From Notospermus geniculatus (Eukaryota; Nemertea; Pilidiophora; Heteronemertea; Lineidae): a DNA stretch of 64,000 bases. The notes under the pieces were generated by a model. That model was not told where the DNA came from. It saw only the letters and a list, made by a program, of their open reading frames with translations, and did no database searches. Numbering within the stretch: the stretch's first letter is position 1; each line of letters opens with the position of its first letter. Below are positions 37,001 to 49,351 of the stretch, piece after piece. The position numbers and the translations under genes were made by a program. The stretch is taken from positions 27,765-91,764 of the forward strand of contig NMRB01000054.1 of NCBI GenBank assembly GCA_002633025.1, given 5' to 3'.

Positions 37001-40000
37001 GAGGCTGATAAAGAAGCTGTTGCTGAGGAAACAACTGAGGCCGACAGAGAGGACATCGCTGAGGCTGATAAAGCGGTTCTTGCAGGAGATGGAACTGGGG
37101 TCGTCACCGAGCGCATTACAGACGCTGGTAAAGGGACTGCTGAAGAGGATACTCAGGTGAGTAGAGAGGTCGAAAATGAAGTTATCACAGAAGTCGTCGA
37201 TGAGCCTGACAATGGTCCTGTCACGAAGGCAAGTAATGAAGTTGAAGAGGAAGTCGTCAGGAGGGAGGATAACACAGAAACCGACATTGGTCCTGTCACT
37301 GAAGAGGGCACAGAAACTGAGGCTGAAGTTGTCAAAGAGGTTGAGACTGCAACCGACGTTGGTACCGACAACCAGGAAAGTATAGAGGTTGAAAAGGCAG
37401 TCGTCAGTGTGGATGACACTGTTACTGACATTGGTCTTGGCAATCAGGAAAGAACAGAGGTTGAAAACGCAGACATCACCGAAAATACCACTGAATCCGA
37501 CTCTGATTCTTCTCCTCAGAAGAGCATAGAGGTAGAAGAGCCTGACACTGAGGCTGTCTTCAAGGATGGCAGAGAGTTTGAAAAAGAGGCCGTCCCCCAT
37601 GCTACCACCGAAGTTGACAGTGACTACCAGAGGAAGGACACTTTCGTGGTGGAGGGTGTGGTGACTGCAAGAAGAGTGGTGAAAGAAGAGGCTGGGGCTG
37701 CTATTGACTGGAAGATGAGAGTTGATGCGATACTCGGTGATGGTCCTGGCGGTAAGGATGGGGCAGTCGAGAGGGTGGCTGCTGTAGAACACATGGGGAT
37801 TGAGATAGGAGCCGAAGACAAGGAAACAGATGTTGCAATGGAACGGGACAGTGCTGTGGAGACATCACGTGATGATATTATGGCCGCCGGTCAACATGTT
37901 GATACGGGAAGAGTCGGAGAGTACAGAGACAGCAAACTGGATGGAACTGAGAGGTTCTTTGCCACTGATTATATCGAAGGACTGAGAGAGGAGCAGGCGG
38001 GGGAGAGTGTTTTATCTGCTATTACCGGCAGATATGATTCGGATGAGAAAGAAAGCGATGGGCATGAGGGACTTCCAAGTCAAGATGGCGGCTTCGAAAA
38101 TGATGACGGCATTGCAATCAGAGACACTGACCTTGAAACAACTGGGAGTGAAATCACTGCCGCAATGGATGAAACCATGGCAACGGTTAAGATGCTAGTT
38201 GAGGCTGCAACCAAGGCTGCTATGATTGAAATCGAAGATGAGGAAGATGAGGCATTTATCATCGATGACATGGGCGAGAGTACAACGGACAGTGCACTGG
38301 AAAGCTGTTCTCTTGGCAGTTACGACGTATCGTCTGCTGACAGGTGCGCGGCTGATCGTGACGTCAGTGATGACGTCATCGCTGATAATGGCGACTACAC
38401 CATCAATGATGCAATGACAAAAGACCATGAAAGAGATGGAGCAATCGCTCCGGAGGGAGACAGACCGATCGTTGAGAGACTTGAGTTGTCGTCGAGTTTG
38501 ATTGCCGAGGATGGTTCGGCTAGTTCAGTTGACAGTGACGAAAACGGACAAGCGGCCGCTGAAGTTGGGAATATGCCTGAAGAAGTACTGCTTTCAGGGC
38601 CAGTTGCCGACATTCCTATAGCAGTTGTAACTGACGGGAAAGATAGCCAATACCAAGCGACTGATGATGATGAGGGTGCTCTGTGTTTAAACAAGGGACA
38701 GATCAATGAAAGTGGTGAAGTTATCGATGAAGCAGATGATGTCGCAAATGCCAAGGTCACTGAGGAGCCAGACGCTGATCCCGAGGTCAAGGTCAGTGGT
38801 GATAAGGTCGAGGACGACGGCAATGAAATGGTTGCAAGTAAAGCAATGGAAAAGGCGGGTTCGGAAGAAGATGATGTTTTGGAAGCAGATGAAATCAGCA
38901 AGGACGTGGAAGTAAAACCCGACAGTACACCAAAAGAAAATGTCATCAACGAAGGCTCAGCTTCCTCCGATAACGAAGGTTGTGGCTTGTCTAATTCCAT
39001 CGATAACAATGAAATAACAATTGGTCCTAGTGCCCTCGACCAATCGGCAAGTTTACTTATCAATAAACATATTGACTCAGAATGTGAAACTAATGAAAAT
39101 ACTAGAGTGGAATTTATTGATTCGGAAGGTAGTTTAACAGAAGTAACCAGTGGTGTCGGCTACAATGAGCAGGCGGAGGGGAGCGATGCCAGTGAAAATA
39201 TTGTTTCGGGAGCTCCAGGAGGTCGAACCGTGTCGCCCGTTGTCATGGCGGACAGTGAGATCTCAACTGTTGATGTTGAACGCAATCATAGCACGCTGTC
39301 AGGTGATGGCAAGGAGGACGGCGGATCGTTCGTTGAGGCAACAAGTGATATGTCACCCGGAAATGCTGAAAACGATTCTGTTGGTATCGACGTATATGGT
39401 GATATGAGTGCCGAACAGAGAACATCCGACGTAGACGGTGAGGACCCGGCAGTGTTGGATAAAGAACAAACTGTTGACGATGGGGTGAAAGGAACTGTGG
39501 TCGAGAATGCGGAAGAGGACAATGAACAAAGGGAAAATGGGAGTACTTCTGATTTGAAAACAGATGCTCAAGATGAAGGTGAAGGAAAGGGAAGTGCTGG
39601 ACATGTTGATAACATGGATACGCAAACAGTGACAGAGAATGGAAGTACTGCTGATTTGAATTCGGATGCTCAAGATGGTATCGCGGAGGAAACTGTGTTA
39701 GACAAAGGTGAGACAGGCGAGGTGAAAGAAGGCGATTCAGGATTAGAAACTGCTGAGACTGTTGAGAGTGAAGCTGATCAACCAGATAAACAAGAAGGTG
39801 ATACGGTGGACGAACAAACGGTTGACGAGAAAGTTGAGGATACCGTGATTGTATCGGAAGACGTTGGTGACGAATCGAACATTCAGGACGAAGGCGATAC
39901 ATCTGTGTTGGAGAAAGACATTGGAGAAACTGCTGATTCAAATGAAGCTCAGGAAGAGGTGGAAAATGCTGCTGAGGCTGAACAGACTGTAACATCACAG

Positions 40001-43000
40001 CCTGATGAGACAGAGACAGGTGAGTCAAATGATAAACTAGATGAGGATGAGACACAAGAAGTTAAGACTGACTCTTTTGAGAACGAACCTGTCGCTGTTG
40101 AAAAGCAGGAGACAGAAGATGCAGAGACCGTAGAGGCAAGTTCCGACCACAGAACGGAGGAACTACGTGTCGAAGATGAAACGGCTGATGAAATTGCTCA
40201 GGAAAATGTCGACGACATTGACGCTAAGGAGTCGAGTGACGATGTGAATGTCGATAGTTCTGACTCTAAGGAGCAAAATGACGATGTGAATGTCGATAGC
40301 ACTGACTCTAAGGAGCCAAATGAGGATGTGAATGTCGATAGCACTGACTCTAAGGAGCCAGCTGACGATGTGAATGTCGATAGCACTGACTCTAAGGAGC
40401 CAAGTAACGATGCGAAAGTCGATAGCACTGACTCTNTAAGGAAGCAAGTGACGATGTAATTGCCGATAGCACTGACTCTAAGGAGCCGAGTGACGATGTG
40501 AATGTCGATAGCACTGACTCTAAGGAGCCAAGTGACGATGTTACGACAGCAGAGGATCCCACAGTGGAGAAGGTGACCGAGGATGACGACGATACCCTCA
40601 AGGACACTGACACTGAAGATGCTGCCACGACCAATGAGGTCGTTTCTGAGCCGGAGCAGGCTGGAGCTGTGGCAGAGGTCGGAGCAGGGAGCTCAGATTC
40701 CACTGCTGCAGATGTCGATGTTCAGGATGGAGTGGCTGACGAACAAACTGAACAAGCTGATGAAGCAGGAGTAGAGGATACTCAGGTGATGGAGAACACG
40801 AACACTGACGGGGCAGATGATGTCGAAAAGACAGCTGAGCTGGATACTGATGAAACTGTTGAAAATGCGGACCGTAAAACGCCTGCAAACGCTGATGAGG
40901 AAAGTCCCGAGATTGTAACTGTAGGTGCTGGTGATGATGGAGAGAATGTGGATGTTGACGAGTCAGACAAGGTGGATATCCCCGAACAGGAGGCTGAGGG
41001 ATCAGCTGGTGCCCAGGAACTGAGCGATCGCCATGAGAACGGGGAGGAGAAAGAGGCAGATGGACCAGACACACAGCGAGATCAGACGACACCACGGGAA
41101 GACGTGGAATCGATTCCAGTAGCAGACGAGAATGTCGAAAATGACGAATCGTCGGCAGTTGGGATGGATCATGATGGAGAAAAAACGCCAAATGTGGAGG
41201 AGGGTGAGCCTGGGCAAACTGTTGCAGCGGCAGAAACGGCTGATGAGGACGCAGTCAGAGATTCTGAAGAGGACGCCGTGAACAATGACGCTGATGAAAC
41301 AAGAGATGACATAGCAGACGAGCAGCGAGATGAGCCTGCAGGAGAAGCGGCAGAGATTGGAGCTGAGAGTGTTGAGCAGGATGCAGGCGAAGGAGATGTT
41401 GCAGTTGACGCAAAAGAAGAGGAGGGAGTTGAGGAAAGTGCTGCTGGAAAAGGAGAAAGTATTGGTGCAGAGAACCAAGTCAGCCGCCCAGCAACGGAAA
41501 TGGAAGAGAGCGGCCATGACGAACCCGCTTCTACAGATACTGTGGAGGAAACTGGTCAGAGTGAAGAGCGAGATGGTGCCGATGGTGAAACAGGGGTGAA
41601 GGTCGACGCGATGGCAGACGATGGAACAGCTGAAGGAGAAGCGGCAGGTGAAGCAGTGGACTCGGGAGAGGTAGAAACAAAAGCTGGTGATCCTGAAGTA
41701 GACGGGGAGAATGTAAACCATGAAGGCACGGTGGATACTGTCGAGGGCAACGATGAGGAGGCTGAAGTTGCTGGTGATGTTGGTACCGTGGACGATAACG
41801 GTGACGAAAAGGCGAATCCTGATGTAGCTGTTGCAGGCGACGGCGGAAACGAGGAGTTAAACGATGGAGCTGAGATAACCGGAGAGACAGAAGGCGATAA
41901 GCAATCCCCAGTACAGTCTTTAGCAGCTGACAGCGTTCACGAGGATGAGCAGGTAGAGGACGACAGACAAAGTCCAGCACAATCTATGGTAGCTGACATT
42001 TCTGACGAAGTTGATGCTGGGCAGGTTGAACATGGAGCGGAGGATACGCAAACTCCAACTGAGCCTACGGCGGCAGAGAGTGTTTTTGGGGTGGAGAGCG
42101 TAAATGAAGAAGTCGATAGGCAAAGTCCATCACAATGTGTAGCAGCAGAAAACGATGATATGGATGGTGATCGTAGAGACGAGGACAGTCAAAGTCTCAC
42201 TCATTCTTTTACGGCAGAGAGCGATCACTTAGACCAGGTTTCAGAGGATAAGGACAGCGGAATGGAACATGATAAATTCTCAAAAGACGACGATAATAGT
42301 CGACAGGCGTCTGTTGCTAATGACGTGGATGGTTTGGAGAGTAGAGATAGCGCACTTGACATCGAAGAGAAGGAAACTGTGGATGAAACTCGTGACGTCA
42401 CGGAGTCTACCAATGACGTCACTGAATCTAAAGAGGATCCGGAATGCGTTAAAACTGATGTGGTGAAGGACGATGAAGCTCAAAATGAAAACACTGGATA
42501 TGAGTCTGATTTTGAGGACAAAGTAGAGGATGAGTTAGGGAGTCCACTGCCGACGGATCGGCCGGAATCTCGTGATGGTACACCGCTTTCGCGGGTGGGG
42601 ACACCTGCCTCAAGGTCGGGCACCCCGCTCAAACGAACACCGACACCAACCGAGGCGGAGAGCCGACCGAACAGCGCTTCAGATCTCCGAGGTGGTCACT
42701 ACGTCGTACTTCCACCGATAGGAGACAGGGAACGGACGGTGGATTCAATCAATTCACTGAATGCGTGGCAGACGACGGACGAGGAAATCACTCCACGAGA
42801 TGATAAACTCACCCCGACACCACCACCGCCAAACAAGAAAGCTCTACCGCCGTTAGCGGAACCGAAGAAGACGAAAAAGGCCACAAAGAAGCAAACTACG
42901 GGAAAGACAGTGGGAAAGAATACGGAGAAATCCCGGGAGGATAGAAAACCCGGTCTCCCGAAACCGATCAAATCGTCTGCTTATATTGAGAAAGGTCGTC

Positions 43001-43296
43001 TGCATGTGACGCTCCAAGGGGAAGCCAAGGTCATGGATTTCGGGAAGGGTAAGAACCCAGCTCCCGTCCCCCTTGACGTCAAGATCTTGATCATGAAGGA
43101 GAAAACGGCGAAGAAACCACCGCCGTTTGGTCAGCCTAAGCGTAAACCACCAGCCAGACTTGCCCCGATGACTACAGCCGATAAGGACGTGGTGCATCTC
43201 CGGGCACAGGGACCGCAGTTCAACACCAAAATGGAGAGTGCAGAAAAACGAGTGAACCCCATGCGGAGGAAGATGAGAACTGTTGACCGTAACTAA
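31052..43296 (+). CDS. Giant acidic tandem-repeat protein, single coding exon, ~4,080 residues
   Basis: The ATG follows a spliced 5' leader (acceptor at 30,978) and one frame runs to 40,435, where an N plus one extra T (GACTCT-N-TAAGG) interrupts it. The repeat unit there reads GACTCTAAGG elsewhere; allowing for those two bases, the frame continues to the TAA at 43,296. The N-terminus has a basic patch (VRIKKRKLVRSRRALFEN, residues 79-96). Residues about 476-960 are roughly 20 units of 22-23 residues (ADDKPETDVTADDERQQEAE type). Other arrays lie at about 34,950-35,440 (EVxDxTA), 36,370-37,150 (AVAEDTTEAITEDITEADKG type, 20 residues) and 40,230-40,530 (DDVNVDSTDSKEPS, 14 residues). Less repetitive spacers occur at 34,620-34,900 and 35,690-36,100. 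The last ~250 residues switch to basic, Pro- and Lys-rich sequence after a TP/SP-rich stretch. I do not recognise the family. The composition resembles large cytoskeleton-associated or neurofilament-like tails, but that is composition only. Confidence 0.85.
32480..33930 (+). repeat. 66/69-bp coding tandem array with a 594-bp higher-order duplication
   Basis: About 20 in-frame units of 66 bp (some 69). A four-unit pattern beginning near 32,768 (with an EREPEAEAT unit) recurs near 33,362, an offset of 594 bp or nine units, showing block duplication inside the array. Confidence 0.85.
36370..37150 (+). repeat. 60-bp coding tandem array
   Basis: Roughly thirteen units of about 20 residues built on AVAEDTTEAITEDITEADKG, with occasional unit-length changes, all kept in frame. 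Confidence 0.75.
40230..40540 (+). repeat. 42-bp coding tandem array broken by an N joint
   Basis: About seven units encoding DDVNVDSTDSKEPS. The single N at 40,436 lies inside a unit, so the true copy number is uncertain. Confidence 0.85.
40436..40436. other. Single-N assembly joint inside the giant coding exon
   Basis: The N together with one duplicated T produces an apparent stop at 40,457-40,459. Both flanks continue the same 42-bp repeat. Confidence 0.85.
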
Positions 43297-43464
43297 CCCT
43301 TCGGTTGAGTGTTCGTAATGGAACATGCTAGTGTGGCAGGAATAGTTGTCACAGCATAACTGAGTCCGAGTACTTTAATGTGTCTCGTCGAAGAGACCAA
43401 TGGTTTTTGTGGAGGATTAAGTGGTTAAACCGATACACGAATTCGAGGCAGTTGAGATATTGGG
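43297..43464 (+). other. Start of giant gene 3' UTR
   Basis: Sequence immediately after the TAA stop. No AATAAA is present in this interval; the first one downstream (about 43,583) lies inside a foldback element. Confidence 0.4.
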
Positions 43465-43568
43465 TGGTATTCATAAAGTACAGCAAATGCTTTTACTTGA
43501 AATTTGTAGTACAGGTACATTTGTAAATACACATTCCTTTGTAAATTTTAAGCACTTTATGAATACCA
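43465..43568. mobile_element. Small inverted-repeat element
   Basis: It begins TGGTATTCATAAAGT and ends with the exact inverse. Internal sequence GCAAATGCTTTTA is shared with the adjoining element. Confidence 0.7.
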
Positions 43569-43574
43569 GCCATT

Positions 43575-43692
43575 GGGTCATATGAATAAAGACTAGCAAA
43601 TGCTTTTATTTGAAATTTGCAATACAAATGCACTAGGCAATGCTGTACAAATCTGAAGTAAAAGCATTTGCTAGTCTTTATTCATACGACCC
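43575..43692. mobile_element. Small foldback element adjoining the previous one
   Basis: The arms starting GGGTCATATGAATAAAGACT and the inverse ending CATACGACCC enclose a short centre. CATTGGG lies on both flanks. It supplies an AATAAA that could serve the giant gene. Confidence 0.7.
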
Positions 43693-44262
43693 ATTGGGTG
43701 TTTCATGAACTCGATGGACCCGGATTAGCCTTTATACAAAACATGCTGTAAAAGGACTATTCTGCCGTAGGATGGGCACAACAAAATGGTGGGCGAAAGT
43801 TGATAATCTAGACTAATAGCGAGCCAACCAGCCAATCTCATGCAACGCAAATCTCGTGCAAAAAATCTTATTTTTCGCCGGAACTGGTCCGTATCTGTTA
43901 CAAAACGTATCCACCAACATTACCTAATTAAAATGAATACCTCATCTGGCGGAAGACTGCACTTTTCATCAGAGGCGGGCAGTCAGGCCAGTCGTTTCGG
44001 GTCGCCGGACTGAAAACAAAGTGTCACCTCAAAAGTAGACGTCAGTTATGCATGATTCTTCTGGCCAATTATTGCCCCCCCCCCCGAAGTTTTATACCAA
44101 AATTAGATATGTAGCCTAGTAGAGGCGGAAAAATCGATGGTTATAATATGCGGTGTGGGCTTTATATTTTCTACTGCAGAAAATATTTTATCATGAATCA
44201 TTTATTAAAATTGACATACACAACTGTTGGTTGTTGTTATTTTGTTATGTAGAATCATATCA
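43693..44262. other. Non-coding stretch, no gene seen
   Basis: AT-rich intergenic sequence with a poly-C run near 44,073; no supported features. Confidence 0.4.
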
Positions 44263-44299
44263 ACCGTGAGCACTGGATGTTGGAGCTAGCTTATAACAT

Positions 44300-44600
44300 C
44301 GTCGAACTTACGTTCGTATCACCAAACTGAGTATCTAATTCGTCAAAATGTTCGTTTTCATTTATCACCAAACTGAGTATCTAATTCGTCAAAATGACAA
44401 GTCCACGTTCGTCATTTTGACGAACATAAACAAGCGTTCATCAAAATGACAAATGTGGACTTGTCATTTTGACGAACCCTTGTTTATGTTCGTCAAGGGT
44501 TCATCAAAAAGACGAACCTGGACTTGTCATTTTGACGAATTTAGATACTCAGTTTGGTGATAATGGAAAACGAACCTAATATAAGTTAGTCATTTTGATG
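44300..44600. repeat. Nested foldback region built on CGTCAAAATGAC
   Basis: ATCACCAAACTGAGTATC occurs twice on the left (about 44,318 and 44,362) and inverted on the right near 44,545. Between them TCATTTTGACGAA and its inverse alternate several times, which allows several alternative hairpins. Confidence 0.75.
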
Positions 44601-45819
44601 AAGCAGAGTTTTTCAGTGTTGCGTGAGTGCTGCCGTCTTTCAGAGCGCGACGTCAGCGAGATGATCTCACGGACATAAATTTGTCAGCTTCTTTCGTTTG
44701 TCTGCCGAAGATCATTGCGGAAAACAAGTACAGGAGGCCAGTAGGCCAGTATAAATTTCTGCCATGGACCAATGACATCATTTTGACTGAAACGCACGGT
44801 ATATCAAGTAGACGAGTTTGATGACAAATCAAATGGCACCAGTTGCAAAATACCGCTTTCCAATCAATCTCTGAAGAAGTGTATTCCTTTGAAGATCTTT
44901 CGTGTCAGATCAGACTGACACAACGCCTGCGCCACCCTCCCCATCAAAACATGAAAGACATGTTGCCCCAAGCGACCTGTTTGCTGACTGACAGTCACGA
45001 CTAAAGCGCATGTCGATGAACCGTTTTGGGGATACACTAATTAATTTGGCGTCATTCTCTCAGGCTAATTAATGATTGAAAAATGATTTCCCAAGCAGGA
45101 TCGAATGTGACGTGATTGACATTCACAACTTAATACAATATGACAAGTTTCTGAATCCGTAACTTCAAACCTGACAAAAGGGACAACAGTTATGATATGG
45201 GGCAACTGGAACAATGATGTCATTCCATCAGGCAATACGAAATTTTGGTTGGGGATGGGGGATTCGAAGTTCACGGTGCCATATTGGTGCGAATTTCATG
45301 AACTAATGTTGACGTACACGACAAAATCAATAAATTATTGTATAAAAGGCATTCACTGTTGATCTGCGCATAGCATGGTTCCACGCTAATCAAGTTTAGA
45401 AGCAAATTAAATTAAATTGTGATAAAGGAATCACAAACGTGTCATTTCCATGTCAGTGATATTCTATGTACCTTGTTGTGTGTCATTCAACTAATTGGAC
45501 TCATCGATTCCCCACTGGACCACGTCATACTTTGATTATATCGTGGTTTTCTGGGGGAAAATTGATCTCGACGCCATATTGATGACGTCACATATCCAAG
45601 CGATCTGCCTAGTCAAACGTGTCTACAATCAAAACAATTCCGACAGGACGCTGCTCACGAAGTACCGGTAATTAGGAAAACTAAGATTTATTTCCTTGAA
45701 ACAATGAAAAACAATTTTTATGTCACTCAGTTGATATGAAAAAAGGTGCTTCGAAATAAATAAATTAAGAAAAATAAGGAGGGTTATGACAATCTGGCTT
45801 GACTGCATTATTGTATTTA

Positions 45820-45851
45820 CACAGACACAGACACAGACACAGACACAGACG
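45820..45851. repeat. (ACAGAC)n microsatellite
   Basis: Five or more ACAGAC units; the copy 2 locus near 47,798 is shorter. Confidence 0.8.
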
Positions 45852-46344
45852 GTTACATGTATGTTACGATTATCAATAAAGAGTCCCCTATATCTCGATT
45901 ATTAAGTAGATAAAAGATGAATTGGCAGGAGACCTAAAATACTGTATCTACTCAGTTATAACGACAGTTCATCAAATACATGTATTCGTAGATCAGCATA
46001 CCGCCTTTTTCAGCCATGTGGTAATTTGGTATTAAAAAAACAATGCACTTGGACTAATCCTGGTTATGAATATATAATATAAGAAGGATTAACTCAGTCA
46101 CATGGTGAAAAGGCGATCCACTTATGTGACGAATAGCTAATAAACTGTCGTCACTGAGTAGTATGGTGTATAAGATGAATAGTTGATGGTGAATAAAAGG
46201 TATAGAATGAATTATACCAAATCACGATCAATTTTGTATAATTTCTCGGACTGTAGTAGAACAGTTTTCACAGTTTCCAGTAGAATAAAAGCCTTGGTCG
46301 CGCGACGTGTTGAAAGGTCTAAACATTTCAAGACCGAAACTTAA

Positions 46345-46592
46345 AGATAATATATCACGGATATTTTCGCGGGCCACGAAAATCATTGTTTATTTACATT
46401 TTGTTTGTTTATTTCTCGTTTTTCTTTGTCTTATGAGTAATTTGTTGGCGGCGTGCCCCTCTAGAAATTCTTTTGATACTGAAAACATTCAGTTTGGTGG
46501 GTTGTCATGTCCCAAAGGTCCAAAATAACATAATGTAAACACCAATGTTTACAAACATTAAACGTAAACAATGAAGTCGTGATATATTATCT
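46345..46592. mobile_element. piggyBac-like MITE with TTAA target duplication; empty site in copy 2
   Basis: The element is 248 bp with perfect 15-bp ends AGATAATATATCACG, flanked on both sides by TTAA (46,341-46,344 and 46,593-46,596). R4 copy 2 has one TTAA at 48,306-48,309 between the same flanks. No transposase is encoded. Confidence 0.9.
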
Positions 46593-46789
46593 TTAATACA
46601 AATTTTTGAGGCGACAGGGAATATAGTCATTGAAAATAACCCGGAAAATTTGTTGAATTGGAAGGATAGCAGCAGGGGCGACGTATGGGGTGCCCGCAAA
46701 TCTGCTTAGAGTCAGTGGTAATCCGGTTATAGGACAACATTTCCTGGGTGGTTGGTTGTGACACGCGTCGAACACGCGCCGTCACGACG

Positions 46790-46790
46790 N
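46790..46790. other. Single-N assembly joint
   Basis: One N separates the two R4 copies. Confidence 0.85.
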
Positions 46791-48503
46791 ATGACAAATC
46801 AAATGGCACCAGTTGCAAAATACCGCTTTCCAATCAATCTCTGAAGAAGTGTATTCCTTTGAAGATCTTTCGTGTCAGATCAGACTGACACAACGCCTGC
46901 GCCACCCTCCCCATCAAAACATGAAAGACATGTTGCCCCAAGCGACCTGTTTGCTGACTGACAGTCACGACTAAAGCGCATGTCGATGAACCGTTTTGGG
47001 GATACACTAATTAATTTGGCGTCATTCTCTCAGGCTAATTAATGATTGAAAAATGATTTCCCAAGCAGGATCGAATGTGACGTGATTGACATTCACAACT
47101 TAATACAATATGACAAGTTTCTGAATCCGTAACTTCAAACCTGACAAAAGGGACAACAGTTATGATATGGGGCAACTGGAACAATGATGTCATTCCATCA
47201 GGCAATACGAAATTTTGGTTGGGGATGGGGGATTCGAAGTTCACGGTGCCATATTGGTGCGAATTTCATGAACTAATGTTGACGTACACGACAAAATCAA
47301 TAAATTATTGTATAAAAGGCATTCACTGTTGATCTGCGCATAGCATGGTTCCATGCTAATCAAGTTTGGAAGCAAATTAAATTAAATTGTGATAAAGGAA
47401 TCACAAACGTGTCATTTCCATGTCAGTGATATTCTATGTACCTTGTTGTGTGTCATTCAACTAATTGAACTCATCGATTCCCCACTGGACCACGTCACAC
47501 TTTGATTATATCGTGGTTTTCTGGGGAAAAATTGATCTCGACGCCATAATTGATGACGTCACATACATGTATCCAAGCGATCTGCCTAGTCAAACGTGTC
47601 TACAATCAAAACAATTCCGACAGGACGCTGCTCACGAAGTATCGGTAATTAGGAAAACTAAGATTTATTTCCTTGAAACAATGAAAAACAATTTTTATGT
47701 CACTCAGTTGATATGAAAAAAGGTGCTTCGAAATAAATAAATTAAGAAAAATAAGGAGGGTTATGACAATCTGGCTTGACTGCATTATGGTATTTACACA
47801 GACACAGACACAGACGGTTACATGTATGTTACGATTATCAATAAAGAGTCTCCTATATCTCGATTATTAAGTATCTACTAGATAAAAGATGAATTGGCAG
47901 GAGACCTAAAATACTGTATCTACTCAGTTATAACGACAGTTCATCAAATATTCGTAGATCAGCATACCGCCTTTTTCACCATGTGGTACTTTGGTATTAA
48001 AAAAACAATGCACTTGGACTAATCCTGGTTATGAATATATAATATAAGAAGGATTAACTCAGTCACATGGTGAAAAGGCGATCCACTTATGTGACGAATA
48101 GCTAATAAACTGTCGTCACTGAGTAGTATGGTGTATAAGATGAATAGCTGATGGTGAATAAAAGGTATAGAATGAATTATACCAAATCACGATCAATTTT
48201 GTATAATTTCTCGGACTGTAGTAGAACAGTTTTCACAGTTTCCAGTAGAATAAAAGCCTTGGTCGCGCGACGTGTTGAAAGGTCTAAACATTTCAAGACC
48301 GAAACTTAATACAAATTTTTGAGGCGACAGGGAATATAGTCATTGAAAATAACCCGGAAAATTTGTTGAATTGGAAGGATAGCAGCAGGGGCGACGTATG
48401 GGGTGCCCGCAAATCTGCTTAGAGTCAGTGGTAATCCGGTTATAGGACAACATTTCCTGGGTGGTTGATTGTGACACGCGTCGAACACGCGCCATCACGA
48501 CGG
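46791..48503. repeat. Direct repeat R4, copy 2
   Basis: Non-coding partner of 44,819-46,789. It runs without a gap into the 5' flank of SH3 gene copy A. A more diverged relative lies at 53,450-53,700. Confidence 0.9.
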
Positions 48504-49138
48504 CGGGTCTAACACAACAGGACTACCTATGCCTACAACAGAAGTAGCATATCGTCTCAAATTCCTAAACAATTGTAAAGGATCCTTTACGTATGGTCAT
48601 ATCCAACATTTCTAACCCTGTTGAAAGCAATACTGAAGTCAGTTGAAGCCAGAGTTTTGACAAAAAGTCTAGGCCCTAACTGAAGGTGTCAGCTTACCCT
48701 TGCAAACCTCACGTCATGTTTTAAAAAACAATGCATGATACACCGAGTGACTGTGTAATCATTAATTGAATATTCTGATGATATCATATAACTGAACGGA
48801 TGTCATCATCAAATTTAAGTTGAATTTTAACCATCTATTGTGTCCCATATGACTGATGTGACATCAACAATAAAATTTAACCAATTAAAAGCAATTAGAG
48901 CGATAATTACATTTGACCTTGGAGGAACTGACTGAAATTCACCAATATGAACTCTTCTCTTTCCACGCGGTGGGGCAATTACGTCACAGCGCCGGGGAAT
49001 TATGCAATCAGTGTCGACCAATCAGGAACCGTAATCATAGCGGGCAGGTTGTTTACACCTCCGAGAACGCAAATAGCTTGGCTAATTGCCTCCAATCGTC
49101 GAAGTGAATAACCATCACGACTTTGGCAACCTGTCATT

Positions 49139-49144
49139 TATAAG
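49139..49144 (+). promoter_or_regulatory. Possible TATA box, SH3 gene copy A
   Basis: TATAAG about 210 bp upstream of the ATG, followed at about 35-50 bp by a conserved CATTC-rich leader. It is identical in copy B (55,479-55,484). A CCAAT sequence lies about 120 bp further upstream. Confidence 0.4.
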
Positions 49145-49351
49145 GGAGGAATTTCCAAGGGTGGTCATTCGAATCTCGCATTCCGCAGCATTCACATCTC
49201 ACTTCGCTTCATTTCTCTGACTCAACTCTTGGATTACTTCATTCGCTCGATCGTCCTTTTGAGGATTTGACTTGACGTTGTTTGATTCAGTCAGGATTAC
49301 ATTCGTGTGTTCTTTCCAACGTTAACGGTTTTCTTTAATACGAGAACAAGG

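Larger units (their letters stand above)
44819..46789. repeat. Direct repeat R4, copy 1
   Basis: Non-coding block repeated at 46,791-48,503 across a single-N joint. It contains a TTAA-flanked element absent from copy 2 and a longer ACAGAC microsatellite. Confidence 0.9.

Noticed and set aside
34927-37116. 729-codon open frame on the minus strand inside the giant gene
   Set aside because: It is the antisense shadow of GAx-rich acidic codons and has simple Ser/Thr/Val composition with no splice or start context. The same applies to 33,422-33,919, 36,323-37,792 and similar minus-strand frames across 31-43 kb.
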